Assembly (NCBI GenBank): GCA_003586115.2
Contig: QVOM02000053.1
Location: 4,239,524-4,303,523 of the forward strand
Reading direction: 5' to 3'
DNA length: 64,000 nucleotides
Source: Salvator merianae
Lineage: Eukaryota > Chordata > Lepidosauria > Squamata > Teiidae
Positions 37,091 to 47,430 of the stretch are shown one piece after another. Made by a program: the position numbers and the translations under genes. Under the pieces are notes generated by a model that saw only the letters and a list, made by a program, of their open reading frames with translations, was not told the origin of the DNA and made no database searches. Within the stretch, counting starts at the first letter, position 1; each line of letters begins with the position of its first letter.

Positions 37091-40000
37091 TTTACCCCTT
37101 ACACCACACCCTCTCTTTGCATCCATGTCCGGCAGCCAAACTTAACTATAAGGGTGCTATCCACTGATTGGCCACTGGATGGAAAATCACCACCTCTTTG
37201 CTTGTGCAGTTTCTTGCCCAGCAGAGCTTAAAGTCTGAGATGTCTTCAGAGTGATGATTTCCCATCTGAGAAAGAGGTAGACATTCAGAGGCTTTGGGAT
37301 ACAGTGAGATGAATTTAGGTATTTTATGTCTGTCAGATTTGCCCAGAAGGCACCTCTTTAACCATGTCTGATTTCACCCTTTATTGACTTCATTTTGTTG
37401 CAGATGCTGTAATTTGGATTCCTTCATGGAGGGGTGAGTTGACCCACTGGTCTAAATAGCCCCATAAAACCCCATTACTCAGTGAACTGGTGATGTGTAG
37501 ACTTACACCAAATGAAAGTTCAGCCAAAGCTTGTAGAGAGTCCCAGAATTGTTACATGTGTCATCTAATAAGTCTGTCCTCTCCACAGTTTCTAGATATG
37601 GGTAGGAAGCAGGTGAACATCTTGGAAATTGTGTTAGGAACTCACTTGCCCTCCATCACACAAGACTCTGCCATAATTTCCAGCCTAATGCTGCCCTTTG
37701 ACTCAGCAATTGGTTAAAAATATGAATGCATTGCAAAAGATATATCACAAAAATGAAGCAAATAGGTGGACAAAAAACCTGCCCTGAGAGGATGGAGCTG
37801 AATGAATATAGCATAAGAACTCATTTAACAAAAACACAAGACCTCACCCTGGAGCTGCAAATTAAAAGGAAGTGTTCGAGGAGTTTATTTCTCCAAATGG
37901 CATGTTTCTCCCCACCCCCAGCCCACAAAGACTGGGGTATATACTGCACACAAATTTGAGATTATCTGCCATTATTATCTAAAATTAACTGTGGTTTTCT
38001 AATGAAAAACATTAAAAGGAGGATCAGATAAGAATGAGGCCTATTTATAATATTCACTATAGGAAAAAAAAGTGAAAAGAATACGCTGTCTAGTGCTTGA
38101 AATGAAACCAATATGTTCTATGAACAGAGCATAACTTATTCATTGGGTACCTTTCTTTTACTTTATTAGCAACATGTAAGAGAGTGTTATCATTTTCCAT
38201 CGGTGGTTAACTGAAATTAATCAACTGCAGAAACGCACTGATACTTCTTCGTGTCCCACCACTGTATCCATAAGCAGCACAAACCTTTTGTGGTGCTAAT
38301 TCAGACACACACAGCCATATACTGGCAAAGCACCACTGCAGTTATATGTCTTGGGCAATGTGGAATTGTGAGAACTATAGGAAGTGGCCCGGGAAGGAGT
38401 ATAGGGCCAGGGCTGTCAATCTTCCTGAATTATCAGTATATCTGATCACATCTTCGAGTTGTCAAGTTCAGGGACCAAAGGATACTCCCAATATCAAAGT
38501 CCTTGCTAGGCAGACAAGAGAAGGTATCCTGTTCTAAGGTGGAAAGTGCAAATGTCCCCTTGATTCCTCCAGTGTCCCTGAGGCAGTAAACTAGCTGAGG
38601 AGACAAGGGTTTGCCAAGTGATGCCTACAGTTCTGTTGTTCAGAACCTCAGACTGGAGGTTGTCAGAATTTAGCCCTTCAGTTCAGTGCTATAAGACACT
38701 CTCCAAATGATAAGGTAAAATATTGGCTTTTTTCCAAAGCTGTGAGTGTTTCCTCCCTGCAGATTGTCAGATTGCTCTGGCAAAAAGGCAGGGCTTCATA
38801 CCTTTTCACAGGCCCATGGCTGTAATTTCCAGATTGACTGGCCAGGCACTGTGCAGGCACAGGACACACCAATCATAACCTGTGCCAGGGTTGCCGAAAT
38901 CAGCCAACTAATTAGTCACATTTGGCTCTTTTAAGGCTTTTTCTATGGCTAGGATAATTCATTTGGCAATTTCTGGCCAGGCTGTCCTGTGCTGCTAGAG
39001 CAAGAAAAATGTTGGCCTTATTAAAACGCAAGAACTTCCACACTTTCTTAAATTTGGTCCATTGAAGGGATACCCCAGCAGAGCCCTGACAGAACACCAT
39101 GCCAGTCTAACGTAGACAGAACGTTGGCATTTTATATGTGTGTGGAGGCTCCCTTAATTTGCTGAATAGCAGAGCACTGCGAGAGCTTTTAATTTCTTGT
39201 AGTGATATATAGTAATGTCAATATGGTTGTAGGAAGCAGTCAAAGGAAATGATGTAAGGGTCATTTAATGACCTTGTCATTTGTAAGAATATGGTACCTT
39301 AGTTGCTGAGAATTTTATGCATCCAGAATTACAAAAGGCATTCCTCAAACTCTTCCTCTTTTCTTACTTCCAAATGGACCTTGCAGAGTAAGGATTCTTC
39401 TTCCACCTAACACTGGACAGACCTACCATGAAGTAAAGGGAAACTTGCTGTCATACCTAAAAGTGGGGATTAGCTTCCAAATGAGAAAGGGTGTCACTTG
39501 GGCTCCAAGCAGCTAAATATTTTGTGCAAGGACTCTAGAGGTGCCACCGAGCAAACCAAGATCAGGACAGGAGAGAGTGAACATAGAAGAAAGTTTAAGT
39601 GGACTGCCTTTTTTCTTTCTTCTTTTCTTTTTTAAGCATTTGGGTTGTGGTCTCAGAGAATGTTGGCAAATAGTTGAAGAAACTGCATCTCAGATTGCCT
39701 GGAGGCATTTGTGTATCTGACCATGTCTTTGTTTTTCATTTTCATAGAACGACTCTTAACTTTTTTGAAGTTTCCACATGAGAGATGTTTTCCCAGCTGT
39801 TGGAACTAATTAGCCAACACAAGGAACGTCTTTGTTAAGTTTTCTTCTGGATAGGAGGAAAGTTATTTCATGCAATTTTTATTTATTTTTTGCACAACTC
39901 TCCTGCGTGATGGGCTGCATACAGAGCAGTTTATTTATACTGCTTTATCTCACACCTGCTTGGATCCTAGCTGTTTTATGGTATTTAAACATACTACTTC

Positions 40001-40767
40001 TTGCCAATTGCTTTATCTCCACAGTTCCCCACATTTGCTACAAATGTTTCTTATTAGCTCTAAAAGAGAACTTCGGTTGCTCCCTGAGTATGATTAGCAA
40101 GGACAAAAATAACATAATTGATAGCTGCGTCCAACATGCTATCACTGAAGACCTATAAAACAGGCATTCTTTCAAAATACTGGAGGAGCTATTTGACTTC
40201 TCTGAAAAGTAATAATATGAATAGGAAGCACTTGTGTTTCCATGGAAGTTTGCTTTGAAATGAAAACAGTTATGCTTAAAATGTTCTGTTTTTCATTTGT
40301 ACACATCTTAGGCCTTGTCCTTCACTCATGGTAAACCTTTGCCAAATTGATGTCTTTCAGTTTTTGTTTTTTTTCTCCCCAACTATGCTTCCATCTAGCC
40401 CCAGCTAGCATGACCATTTGGGTTTTGGGCAGATGGTTGTTTTACTTCAAAATATCTATAAGGGACCAAATTCATAAAGATTGCTGCTATCTTATAATCC
40501 TAAGGATGTAAAGTTGGCTAGTAGGATCTACAACAGGTAGGCATTCAATTATCAAATGCACCTCTCTAGTTCCCCATTCTTTCCTGAATTTGCCCCTGTC
40601 AAGATGAACATCCCAAAATCTCTGGATGACCCCAGAACAATGCAATCAAATATACCTGACCCCACCTGTTTCCTGGACCATCTTCACCTCCCTGGAAGTC
40701 AATGTATCATGCCATCCATTCCCTTTCAAGATCTTTTGGGGTAGCTTTTAGTGCCTAGATCATCTAA
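37091..40767. other. Unique non-coding stretch
   Basis: No gene, RNA or clear repeat. Patches at 37960-38220 and 39720-40080 are AT-core rich and repeat-free and might be regulatory. The segment ending GGTGGAAAGTGCAAATGTCCCC (38539-38560) faintly resembles a right end of the TIR family. Frames of up to 108 codons lack motifs. Confidence 0.45.
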
Positions 40768-40960
40768 TGAAGTACAGTAGAGAAAATAATTTCTCCCTAT
40801 CCACCTTTTCCTTACAATGAATGATTTTATATACATCAGTCAGGTCACCTCTTAAATGCTGTCTTTCAAGGCTACAGAAGCCAAGATGTTTCCTGCTTAA
40901 AAGCTGAAGAATCAGCTTCTGTTTCCTGTTCACACTTGAAGCAGTAACCTCTTCCACAAT
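40768..40960 (-). mobile_element. CR1 LINE 3' region fragment
   Basis: The plus strand reads ATTTCTCCCTATCCACCTTTTCCTTACA...TTTTATATACATCAGTCAGGTCACCTCTTAAATGCTGTCTTTCAAGGCTACAGAAGCC. This is the antisense pattern of CR1 3' sequences (TTTTATAxACxTCTATCAGGTCACCTCTTAG...CCAAGGCTAAA). It is diverged and non-coding. Confidence 0.65.
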
Positions 40961-41324
40961 ACTTTGTTCTGTTTTTTTTTTCCACTCAGGAGAAAAGGCC
41001 ATAGGACTGTATTCTAACTTTTTATTTTATTTTTTATTAAATTTTTAGTAAGTATAAAAGCTGATATTAGATAGAACTATTCCAAAGACACCAGCTGCTA
41101 CAATTTCTACTTTTTTGCTAATTGATGACTTCCAATCTTCTTCTGAATGATTAATTGATATCTTTAACCTTCTACTCCTCTTGTTCATACTTTTAGTGCC
41201 CAATGTTTGAAACCCTGGACCACATACTATTTCCAGTTCATGCAGGGGAAGGTCCACGCAGGAAACAAACTACAACAAAATTTGACAGTGAACCTTCCCC
41301 CAGCCCCTCCCCATGGATGTCACT

Positions 41325-41329
41325 GTCTG

Positions 41330-41371
<42 letters not shown>

Positions 41372-41388
41372 CATCTATCCATCTATCT
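41325..41388. repeat. (ATCT)n microsatellite
   Basis: About 15 ATCT units with CATC variants at the 3' end. It lies about 60 bp before a SINE. Confidence 0.95.
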
Positions 41389-41444
41389 TCCAATTGGGTC
41401 CTCATGCCTCTCCCACTAGTTCTCATTGGGAAACTGGCAGATGA

Positions 41445-41648
41445 ATTATGGGAGTGGTTATATCTCTGTGGTAGAGCAAACTGCCTAAAAATCAGAGGGT
41501 TGACGGTTTGATCCCCAGCCTCTCCCCAGAAGTAGGCAGTGGCAAACCGCTTCTGTATTTTTGCCAAGAAAACTGCATACAAATGCCTGCAGAGGTGCCC
41601 ATGCAGTCAACCAGGAGTCAGACATGCCTTGATGCTACCCAACAATCA
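41445..41648 (+). mobile_element. tRNA-derived SINE copy
   Basis: The tRNA-like head has an A box (TATCTCTGTGGTAG, 41461-41474) and a B box (GGTTTGATCCC, 41505-41515), separated by the usual distance. The body CAGCCTCTCCCCAGAAGTAGGCAGTGGCAAACCGCTTCTGTAT is shared with the copies at 22.5 and 62.5 kb. The tail TGCAGAGGTGCCCATGCAGTCAACCAGGAGTCAG...CTACCCAACAAT matches the 62.4-kb copy almost to its end. No clear target-site duplication was found. Pol III transcription from the boxes would be expected of the founder family. Confidence 0.85.
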
Positions 41649-43125
41649 CAACCGCTGAAAGGCAGTGTGGCATCTGAAAGCTCTAGCTTTAGCTTTGGTC
41701 TGGGGGCCTTCTGGAGATTTGTGTTTTGAGGTCATGGCAGAACTTCCATGTTTCAGACAACACCAGTTGAGAAACAGCTTGCCAGACATCAGAATAAAAG
41801 GAGGTTAAAAACAAGGGGGATTGTTACAGAAGACCGTATCTGGCTGACCGGTTTTTTTACTAGTCAGAGACACTGTGGTGTTTCTGCTTCAGCTTTTTAT
41901 CTTTAAATACTCCTGGAGAGCTTTTCAACAAGAGCATGCTTTCCAGTATGTAACAAAAAAAAAAATCCTGATACCCTTAAAGTTCTCTCCACACTTTTTG
42001 CACAATAGTGGTGTTGGAAAGCAAGCACATTTGGATGCAATACTACTAAAATGGGATGGTTTCCAAGACTCTGAGGAACAGCAGTGGGCACTATTAACTG
42101 AGGCCACTAACCTTATGGTGATGTCCCTGACTTTGTCTAACCTCTGAAAGCTAATATCTTGCATCGGTGAACGGGCCAGACGCTGTGGTGAAATTTAGAG
42201 CAAGATCTTCATTCAAGTCAAACACTATTATTAGAAACTGGTGGCATCTTATCAATAGAAGCTCATCTCTTTCTGTGATATCTGAATGATTCATTTCTAA
42301 CATTCCTGTTTCAGTTGCCAAAAGAATGAGGCACAATGGCCTCCACAAAAGGCCTTGTTTATTCTCCAAACAAAAATTTTGTACGCACACACAAATGCTA
42401 CAATTCATTCTGGATTTCTGAAGTAGTTCTTTTGTCCGGAGCCAGAATACACATAATCTTCATTCTTTGGATTTGTTTTTCCTTTTCCTTATTCACATAA
42501 CTTTCCCCCTCCTTTCCTCAAATCGTTGTTGGGTTTAGAGTTCCTGGAGCTGTAAAATATTAAACTGTATTTCTCCTTCTCCTTCTTCTCCTTCTCCTTC
42601 TTCACCCATGGAACAATAAAGTTAGATGATGAATGCCAAAATCACACTATTACTGGGGCACCAAATGTTCTTGAGCCTGCCAAGTCCCATTTGTATGTTT
42701 GCTTCAAGCACACTTACACCCCAAGGTAGATATGAGCCCCAAATGCCTCGTAGGGTGAACAGGATACAAATTTAACAAATCAGTAAACATGTATGGCATC
42801 CAAAGATATAGTACGGGCAAATACTATGCCAAGCCATCAATGTTCTTTGCAATTTATCATCACTGCATCAAGAGGCTGGCTGTATTAAGTCCAGTCTTGC
42901 TTGTAGGCAACTATTAAAGGCCGTATAAAGCTGTCTGTCCAACCCATGCCTTGAGCTGGCAGCTGAGATATAAATCACCCTTGTCTTCACCCATGCTGAC
43001 AAGCCCATCTCATAACAATCCTCTGCCAATGATGGCAGGTTTACAGTCCCGTAATTCAACCAACTCATTGCATAGCATTGCTGTATGTGATATGTCTTCA
43101 TAACTTCCCTGATTTTGACTGCAGT
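41649..43125. other. Unique non-coding stretch
   Basis: No exon is supported. A (CTT/CTC)n pyrimidine run lies at 42571-42603. Confidence 0.5.
42571..42603. repeat. (CTT/CTC)n pyrimidine-rich repeat
   Basis: Thirty-odd bases of TTC/TCC units on the plus strand. Confidence 0.85.
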
Positions 43126-43268
43126 TCTTCCTTCCTTCTTTTTTCCTTCCTTCCTTTCCTCCTTCCTTCCCCCCTCCCTTCTTCCCTTCTTTCCTTCCTT
43201 CCCCCCTCCCTTCTTCCCTTCTTTCCTTCCTTCCTTCCCTCCCTCCTCTTTCTCTTTCTTCTTTTCTC
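43126..43268. repeat. (TTCC)n-type microsatellite with a 32-bp tandem duplication
   Basis: An almost pure pyrimidine tract. Inside it the 32-bp block CCCCCCTCCCTTCTTCCCTT... at 43169-43200 is repeated at 43201-43232. The GRKEGR-type frames on the minus strand are translations of the repeat. Confidence 0.93.
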
Positions 43269-43684
43269 AAAAGCAGCTACTTCCCTGCACATAAGAGAGA
43301 GATTCTAGGCAGTGGCGTGCACACACACCTTTCCAAGCAAGGAGAACCAGCTGCCTGACTCCAAGCTGATGTTAGGAGTCATGAATCCACGTTACCCAAC
43401 AGCAAGCCTCTTCTCTGGAACTCTGAATCTTGTCTTGGCTTATGGAGCAGTGAAGAGAGATGTCATCTTTCTTCTTTGAGAGAACTGTCACATCCAAATT
43501 CAGCAGGCTTAACTGTCTTCAATAGGGCTTGAACTCCTAAAACATCAAGGGATGTTTCTTCCACAGATGATTTCTTCAATGCTATGAAAAAGTATTTGCC
43601 CGCTTCCTGATCCCCCCCCCCCTATTTTTGCATATTTGTCACACGTAGCTCTCTCAGATTTTCAAACAGAATTTAATATGAGAC
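43269..43684. other. Unique non-coding stretch
   Basis: No gene or known repeat; a short poly-C run at 43612-43622. Confidence 0.5.
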
Positions 43685-43942
43685 AAAGGCTGTTTCCACA
43701 CTTCCTCACAATTCCAGCCCAGGGCAGGATGTTCTGGCATGGATATGCAACTCAACCCATACCGGCATGTGCTGCCACTGGGATGGGATAAGGCCATCTG
43801 CACTTGGACGGCCCTTCCCAACGTAAGCTCTTGTGGTGGCCCCAAAGCCCACTGCCCAGTCCTCAACACAATTCGGTGTCTGTTTTCCGAAGGCTGAAGC
43901 TGGCCTCTGTCTTCGACAAATATGAAGTGTGACCACAGCCTT
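43685..43942. mobile_element. TIR DNA-transposon copy, 258-bp form
   Basis: The left end AAGGCTGTTTCCACACTTC and right end GAAGTGTGACCACAGCCTT are inverted repeats, matching at 16 of 19 positions. They are a variant of the family terminus GGCCTTTTCACACTT. Behind the left end, TTCCAGCCCAGGGCAGGATGTTCTGG replaces the usual subterminal hairpin. The short length indicates internal deletion. No coding sequence. Confidence 0.68.
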
Positions 43943-44639
43943 AGATTTGGTTTTGTAACCCTCCCTGAGACCTTCAGGTATAGGGTGGGATAGAAATGCT
44001 ACAAACAAATTAACATATGTAAAATAGAGAGTAGATTATGAAATTGAAAGGAAGAGTCTCATATTATGATCAGTACTTTAGAGATAGCTGTACAGTTGTT
44101 TAGCTGTATATGCATCCATGTATAAAAGTCATGTACCAAAGATATATAACCAAAATATTGGTGGAAATCTATGTTTTAGCAGTGTAGCTTCCACATGGGT
44201 CCATTTTATAGCTAATGATGAAAATAAGTATGACTGGAGAACTATGAGTTGGGTCAATAGATAATTGCAAAATAAAGAGAGAGAGCAAGGGAGAGCTAAT
44301 AATTAAAAATATCTGGTTCTTCTGTCAATTTTTCTCTAGGTTACTCTATTAATGATCCTCAAAGAGTTAAAGAACAACTTTCTTGTAATCATAGTAGCAT
44401 CTGTAATAGTTCTTCTGGAAGACAAGTACCATTAGGGAACTAAAGTATGTGCATTGTCTGTTACATTCCTTGTAGGACTATTTTCTAGAAGTGGGTATTG
44501 AGAAATCAGACTCTCCTGGAATTCATCTTTACTCCTTCTTTTCTTTGCAGACCTAAGTAGTCTTATCAGCAGCAGAACTGAGTAAATGTGTGGCTTTTGC
44601 TAAATTGAGGGCCTAAACTGAGGACACAGTGCATCCGCA
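43943..44639. other. Unique non-coding stretch
   Basis: AT-rich unique DNA with no gene or clear repeat. Confidence 0.5.
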
Positions 44640-45110
44640 TTTAGTTGAGGCCCAAGAAATCGGGAGTATCTGCAGACTCTCATGATTGCTACCAGCTGTG
44701 GACAACACAATGGTCTGCTCCCAATATGCAGCATTCACACCAAACTTCCTGCTGGGAATGCTGCAGGCTGCGGAGCAGCACAGCTGCGGCTGCACACTCA
44801 CACAACGTGTCCCTGGTTGCCATGGTGGTGGGTGGATGTTTTTGTGGCCATTGTCATGGCGGGTGGGTAGCATTTGCACTGCAAATGGTGGAAGCCCATT
44901 TCTGGGCTGTTCCAGCCCTTGCCCCTGGAAGGACTCTAAGGGGCCTGCTGTCCATGTTCTGTTCCAGGACAGTCCAGGCCTCCCTCCTGGAATGCGCCAT
45001 CCTCAAGGACAGAACAACAGAGTGTGATGGAGCTCCCAAAATGTAGTCCAATCCCATTCTACCAGTAGATCTAGACATTAAGTCTACTGGCATATTAGTA
45101 GGTCCAGGGG
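44640..45110. mobile_element. TIR DNA-transposon body, ends unclear
   Basis: Modules follow the order seen at 55.9-56.3 kb: ATGCAGCATTCACACC, GGCTGC..CACACTCACACAACGTGTCCC, GGTTGCCATGGTGG...GTGGATGTTT, GCCATTGTCATGGC and TTTCTGGGCTGTTCCAGCCCTTGC. A GGTAGACT-type hairpin follows at 45062-45090 (CCAGTAGA / TCTACTGG). No terminal GGCCTTTTCACACTT sequence is visible. The 186-codon minus-strand frame crossing here has no protein motif. Confidence 0.6.
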
Positions 45111-46147
45111 GACCCATTTTAACGGTGCTCCAGGAAGTGCTGGCAGGAGTGGCAGTGGAACTCAGCATTCTGCCCAGACAGGCTCTCCTGTTCCTGGCTG
45201 GTTTTTCCAATGACTTTTCTGCCTGGAATCGGATTATCCTAAATTTGGATAATCCCAGTACTGAGTATGTTTCACCAAGAAACAGACCCAACCAGACCTC
45301 CTCCTGCCACCTTCCTGATGCCCCCCTGCCACTGCGGCTGCCTCCTACCACCCCCAATGCCCCCACCACCTTCCCATGCCTTCCCGATGCCCCTGATGCC
45401 TCCTGCCACCCCACCTGAGACCCCCACCCTAACTTATCTTTTACCAGGAGGTCTCAGGTGACAGGAGCAGTGGCACAGTAAGGTGTGACCAGGCTGGGGG
45501 AGCCCAAAAAATGGCATCAGTCCCCTGTCCATCCCAGGGGACTGTGGTCTAAATGATTAAAATATTCCATGGGTAGAAAACAAAGTTTTGTATGACTTCA
45601 ACGAATTCTAAACAAGACTGATCCAAGTATCTTGGATTTAACATTGCAGCTAATTTGGAGGAGTTATTTGAACTTAATTCTGTCTCTGTGCTGGATGTTA
45701 TTTTTTTAGAAAAGAGTCTAGAAGAGGTAGATATAAACTCTCAAAGAAACTGATATAATTAAGATTTACATGATTTCTAAACTTTATTTTATGGAGGGGG
45801 TGTCGTTCCTTGCAATGTTACAGTCTGAGACAAGTGCTGAACACATAACATGAAATTATTAGAGGCTTGATTATGACAAGAGAGAAATATAATGACAATG
45901 TAATATGAAAACACAGAATAGTTAATACTTTAACATCTAAAGTGGTGATTTATTATTAGCTCTGCTTTTGTTAGTTTTCATTATGACCTAATATCAAGCC
46001 AGTGTCTAAGTTCAGCAAACAAAAAACATTCAATGCTGAGATCAAGGTTTATTTTCATGGCAAAGAAGAACAGAAAATCAAAACCACATGTAAAAAGATG
46101 AAGGGTGATATACAAGGATGATACTTGGAAAGACAATCAGAAATAGC
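45111..46147. other. Non-coding stretch
   Basis: A CCACC/CCCC-rich patch near 45295-45430 encodes only a proline-rich chance frame. The rest is AT-rich unique DNA. No exon is supported. Confidence 0.5.
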
Positions 46148-46189
46148 TCACTGGATTATCAATCCACCAGCCTGTTCTCTCAGTGGCTT

Positions 46190-46490
46190 CTTTGTACTGG
46201 AGGTAGCCCCAAAGTCGTCAAGGCTAGTAGTCCTTGGTGGCCTTGTATTCCATGAATTGGTCCGAACCTCTGTTGAAGGCCTCCAAGCTGGTGTCCTGCA
46301 ACACATTCCATGTTTGTGAATTCTGCTGTTTAAATGTGCACAGTGTGAAGAAATACTTCCTTTTGTCTGTCTGGATTCTTCCAAGGTGCAGACTCATATT
46401 CTTTGTGCAGTATATTGTTGAAATATCTTCTGACCATGATGGTAAAATCCGACACTCCATAAATGTTGCTCGAACCCTCCTCAGACCCAC
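46190..46490 (-). mobile_element. CR1-type LINE 3' region
   Basis: On the plus strand: CCTTGTATTCCATGAATTGGTCCGAACCTCTGTTGAAGGCCTCCAAGCTGGTGTCC, ACACATTCCATG and AGTGTGAAGAAATACTTCCTTTTGTCTGTCTGGATTCTTCC. This order and wording are typical of the antisense of vertebrate CR1-clade 3' sequences ('AAGCCATCCAAGCTxGTGGCC...GTGTGAAGAAGTACTTCCTTTTGTCTG'). It is 5' truncated and carries no ORF2. Confidence 0.75.
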
Positions 46491-46551
46491 ACAGAATGGC
46501 CATCGCTGAAGAACAATGAGAAATCTAGGTTTCCTTGGTTTCTCAGACTTC

Positions 46552-46870
46552 GGCCCTTTCTGGACTAACCTGCTGTTGATTCAGATCAGTAGGTCCAGAT
46601 TAGCCCGGCTGACTGATTTGAACTGTGAGTGTGATCAGGGCCATCTGCACCAACGGTGCTGATCTGGATTACCCCATGCCATGGCCATGAAGCACATGCG
46701 AGCTTTGTAGCCACACCAACATGTCTCTGGGGCACTGGGAGTGCTTTTCATAAAGGCATCCCCTGCTACTTCTGAACACAGGAAGTGTGCCTTCTCCACG
46801 CTTCTTGTGTTCTATATCAGGGCCGCTGGTCCTTCTGGTAGACTTAATTGATGTCTCTTTCTCAAGGCTG
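46552..46870. mobile_element. TIR-family copy, GTAGACTT subtype
   Basis: The start GGCCCTTTCTGGACTAACC is a diverged terminus. The interior shares ACAGGAAGTGTGCCTTCTCCACGCTTCTTGTGTTCTATATCAGGGCC...GGTAGACTTAATTGA with the copy at 47.15-47.43 kb (AGAGCAATGCCTTCTGCATGCCTCCCGTGTTCTGAACCAGGGCC...GGTAGACTCATTTAATTGA). No right terminus was found. Confidence 0.55.
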
Positions 46871-47148
46871 TGCTCTTAAGTGCCTAAACAGTATGAAGGA
46901 GAAAGCCAAACATAATGGAAGTGCATTTGTCCTTGTTGTGACCAGCTACTGATTGGTTACTTGAAAAATACATGGATAGATTCACACAACCTGTCAATCA
47001 GTAGAGGATAGGGTTTCCCCCCAAAAAAACTTTTCTGTGTAGCAGCACTAAATTACCTTGTCAGGCAATAGGCCTGCCATCAGCTGCTGTGGCTACTTGC
47101 ACGCTGAAGCACTTCAGTAGCATGTGATTGAGCGCTCGTATTAACAGA
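46871..47148. other. Short unique interval
   Basis: No feature is supported between the two GTAGACTT-subtype copies. Confidence 0.45.
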
Positions 47149-47430
47149 GGCCTTTTCTACACTTACCCATCTATGGACAGAATTCGTGGACATGGGCCAG
47201 TCAGGCCTGCTGGTTCTGACCATAGAAAGGGGTGGGCAGGTGCCATGCTGTTTGGCCTCAGAATGTGTCCCACACTAGGCTCAAACATAGAGCAATGCCT
47301 TCTGCATGCCTCCCGTGTTCTGAACCAGGGCCCACTTTGGTATGCCGGTAGACTCATTTAATTGAGTCTACCTATTCGCCTGATCAGGATTATGCTCCAT
47401 CTAATGCAGATGGAATGTTCCAGTGGTGGG
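47149..47430. mobile_element. TIR-family copy, GTAGACTT subtype
   Basis: It starts GGCCTTTTCTACACTTACCC. It includes a hairpin of GGTAGACTCA (47347-47356) with TGAGTCTACC (47363-47372) around six bases, and a small CCATCT...AGATGG hairpin close to the right side, followed by GGAATGTTCC. It is paralogous to 46552-46870. Non-coding. Confidence 0.6.

Noticed and set aside
38340..38560. Possible TIR-family copy ending GGTGGAAAGTGCAAATGTCCCC
   Set aside because: The end is plausible but no left terminus or shared interior modules were found.
41445..41520. Possible true tRNA gene (A and B boxes present)
   Set aside because: The cloverleaf arms do not pair properly, and the sequence continues into a shared SINE body present at other loci.
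44854..45414. 186-codon minus-strand frame, Gly/Arg-rich
   Set aside because: It runs through a transposon body and a CCACC-rich patch, is overlapped by plus-strand frames, and has no domain or splice context.
45125..45461. Proline-rich frames resembling collagen or low-complexity protein
   Set aside because: Two plus-strand frames are both proline-rich because the DNA is CCACC/CCCC-rich. No coding signal.
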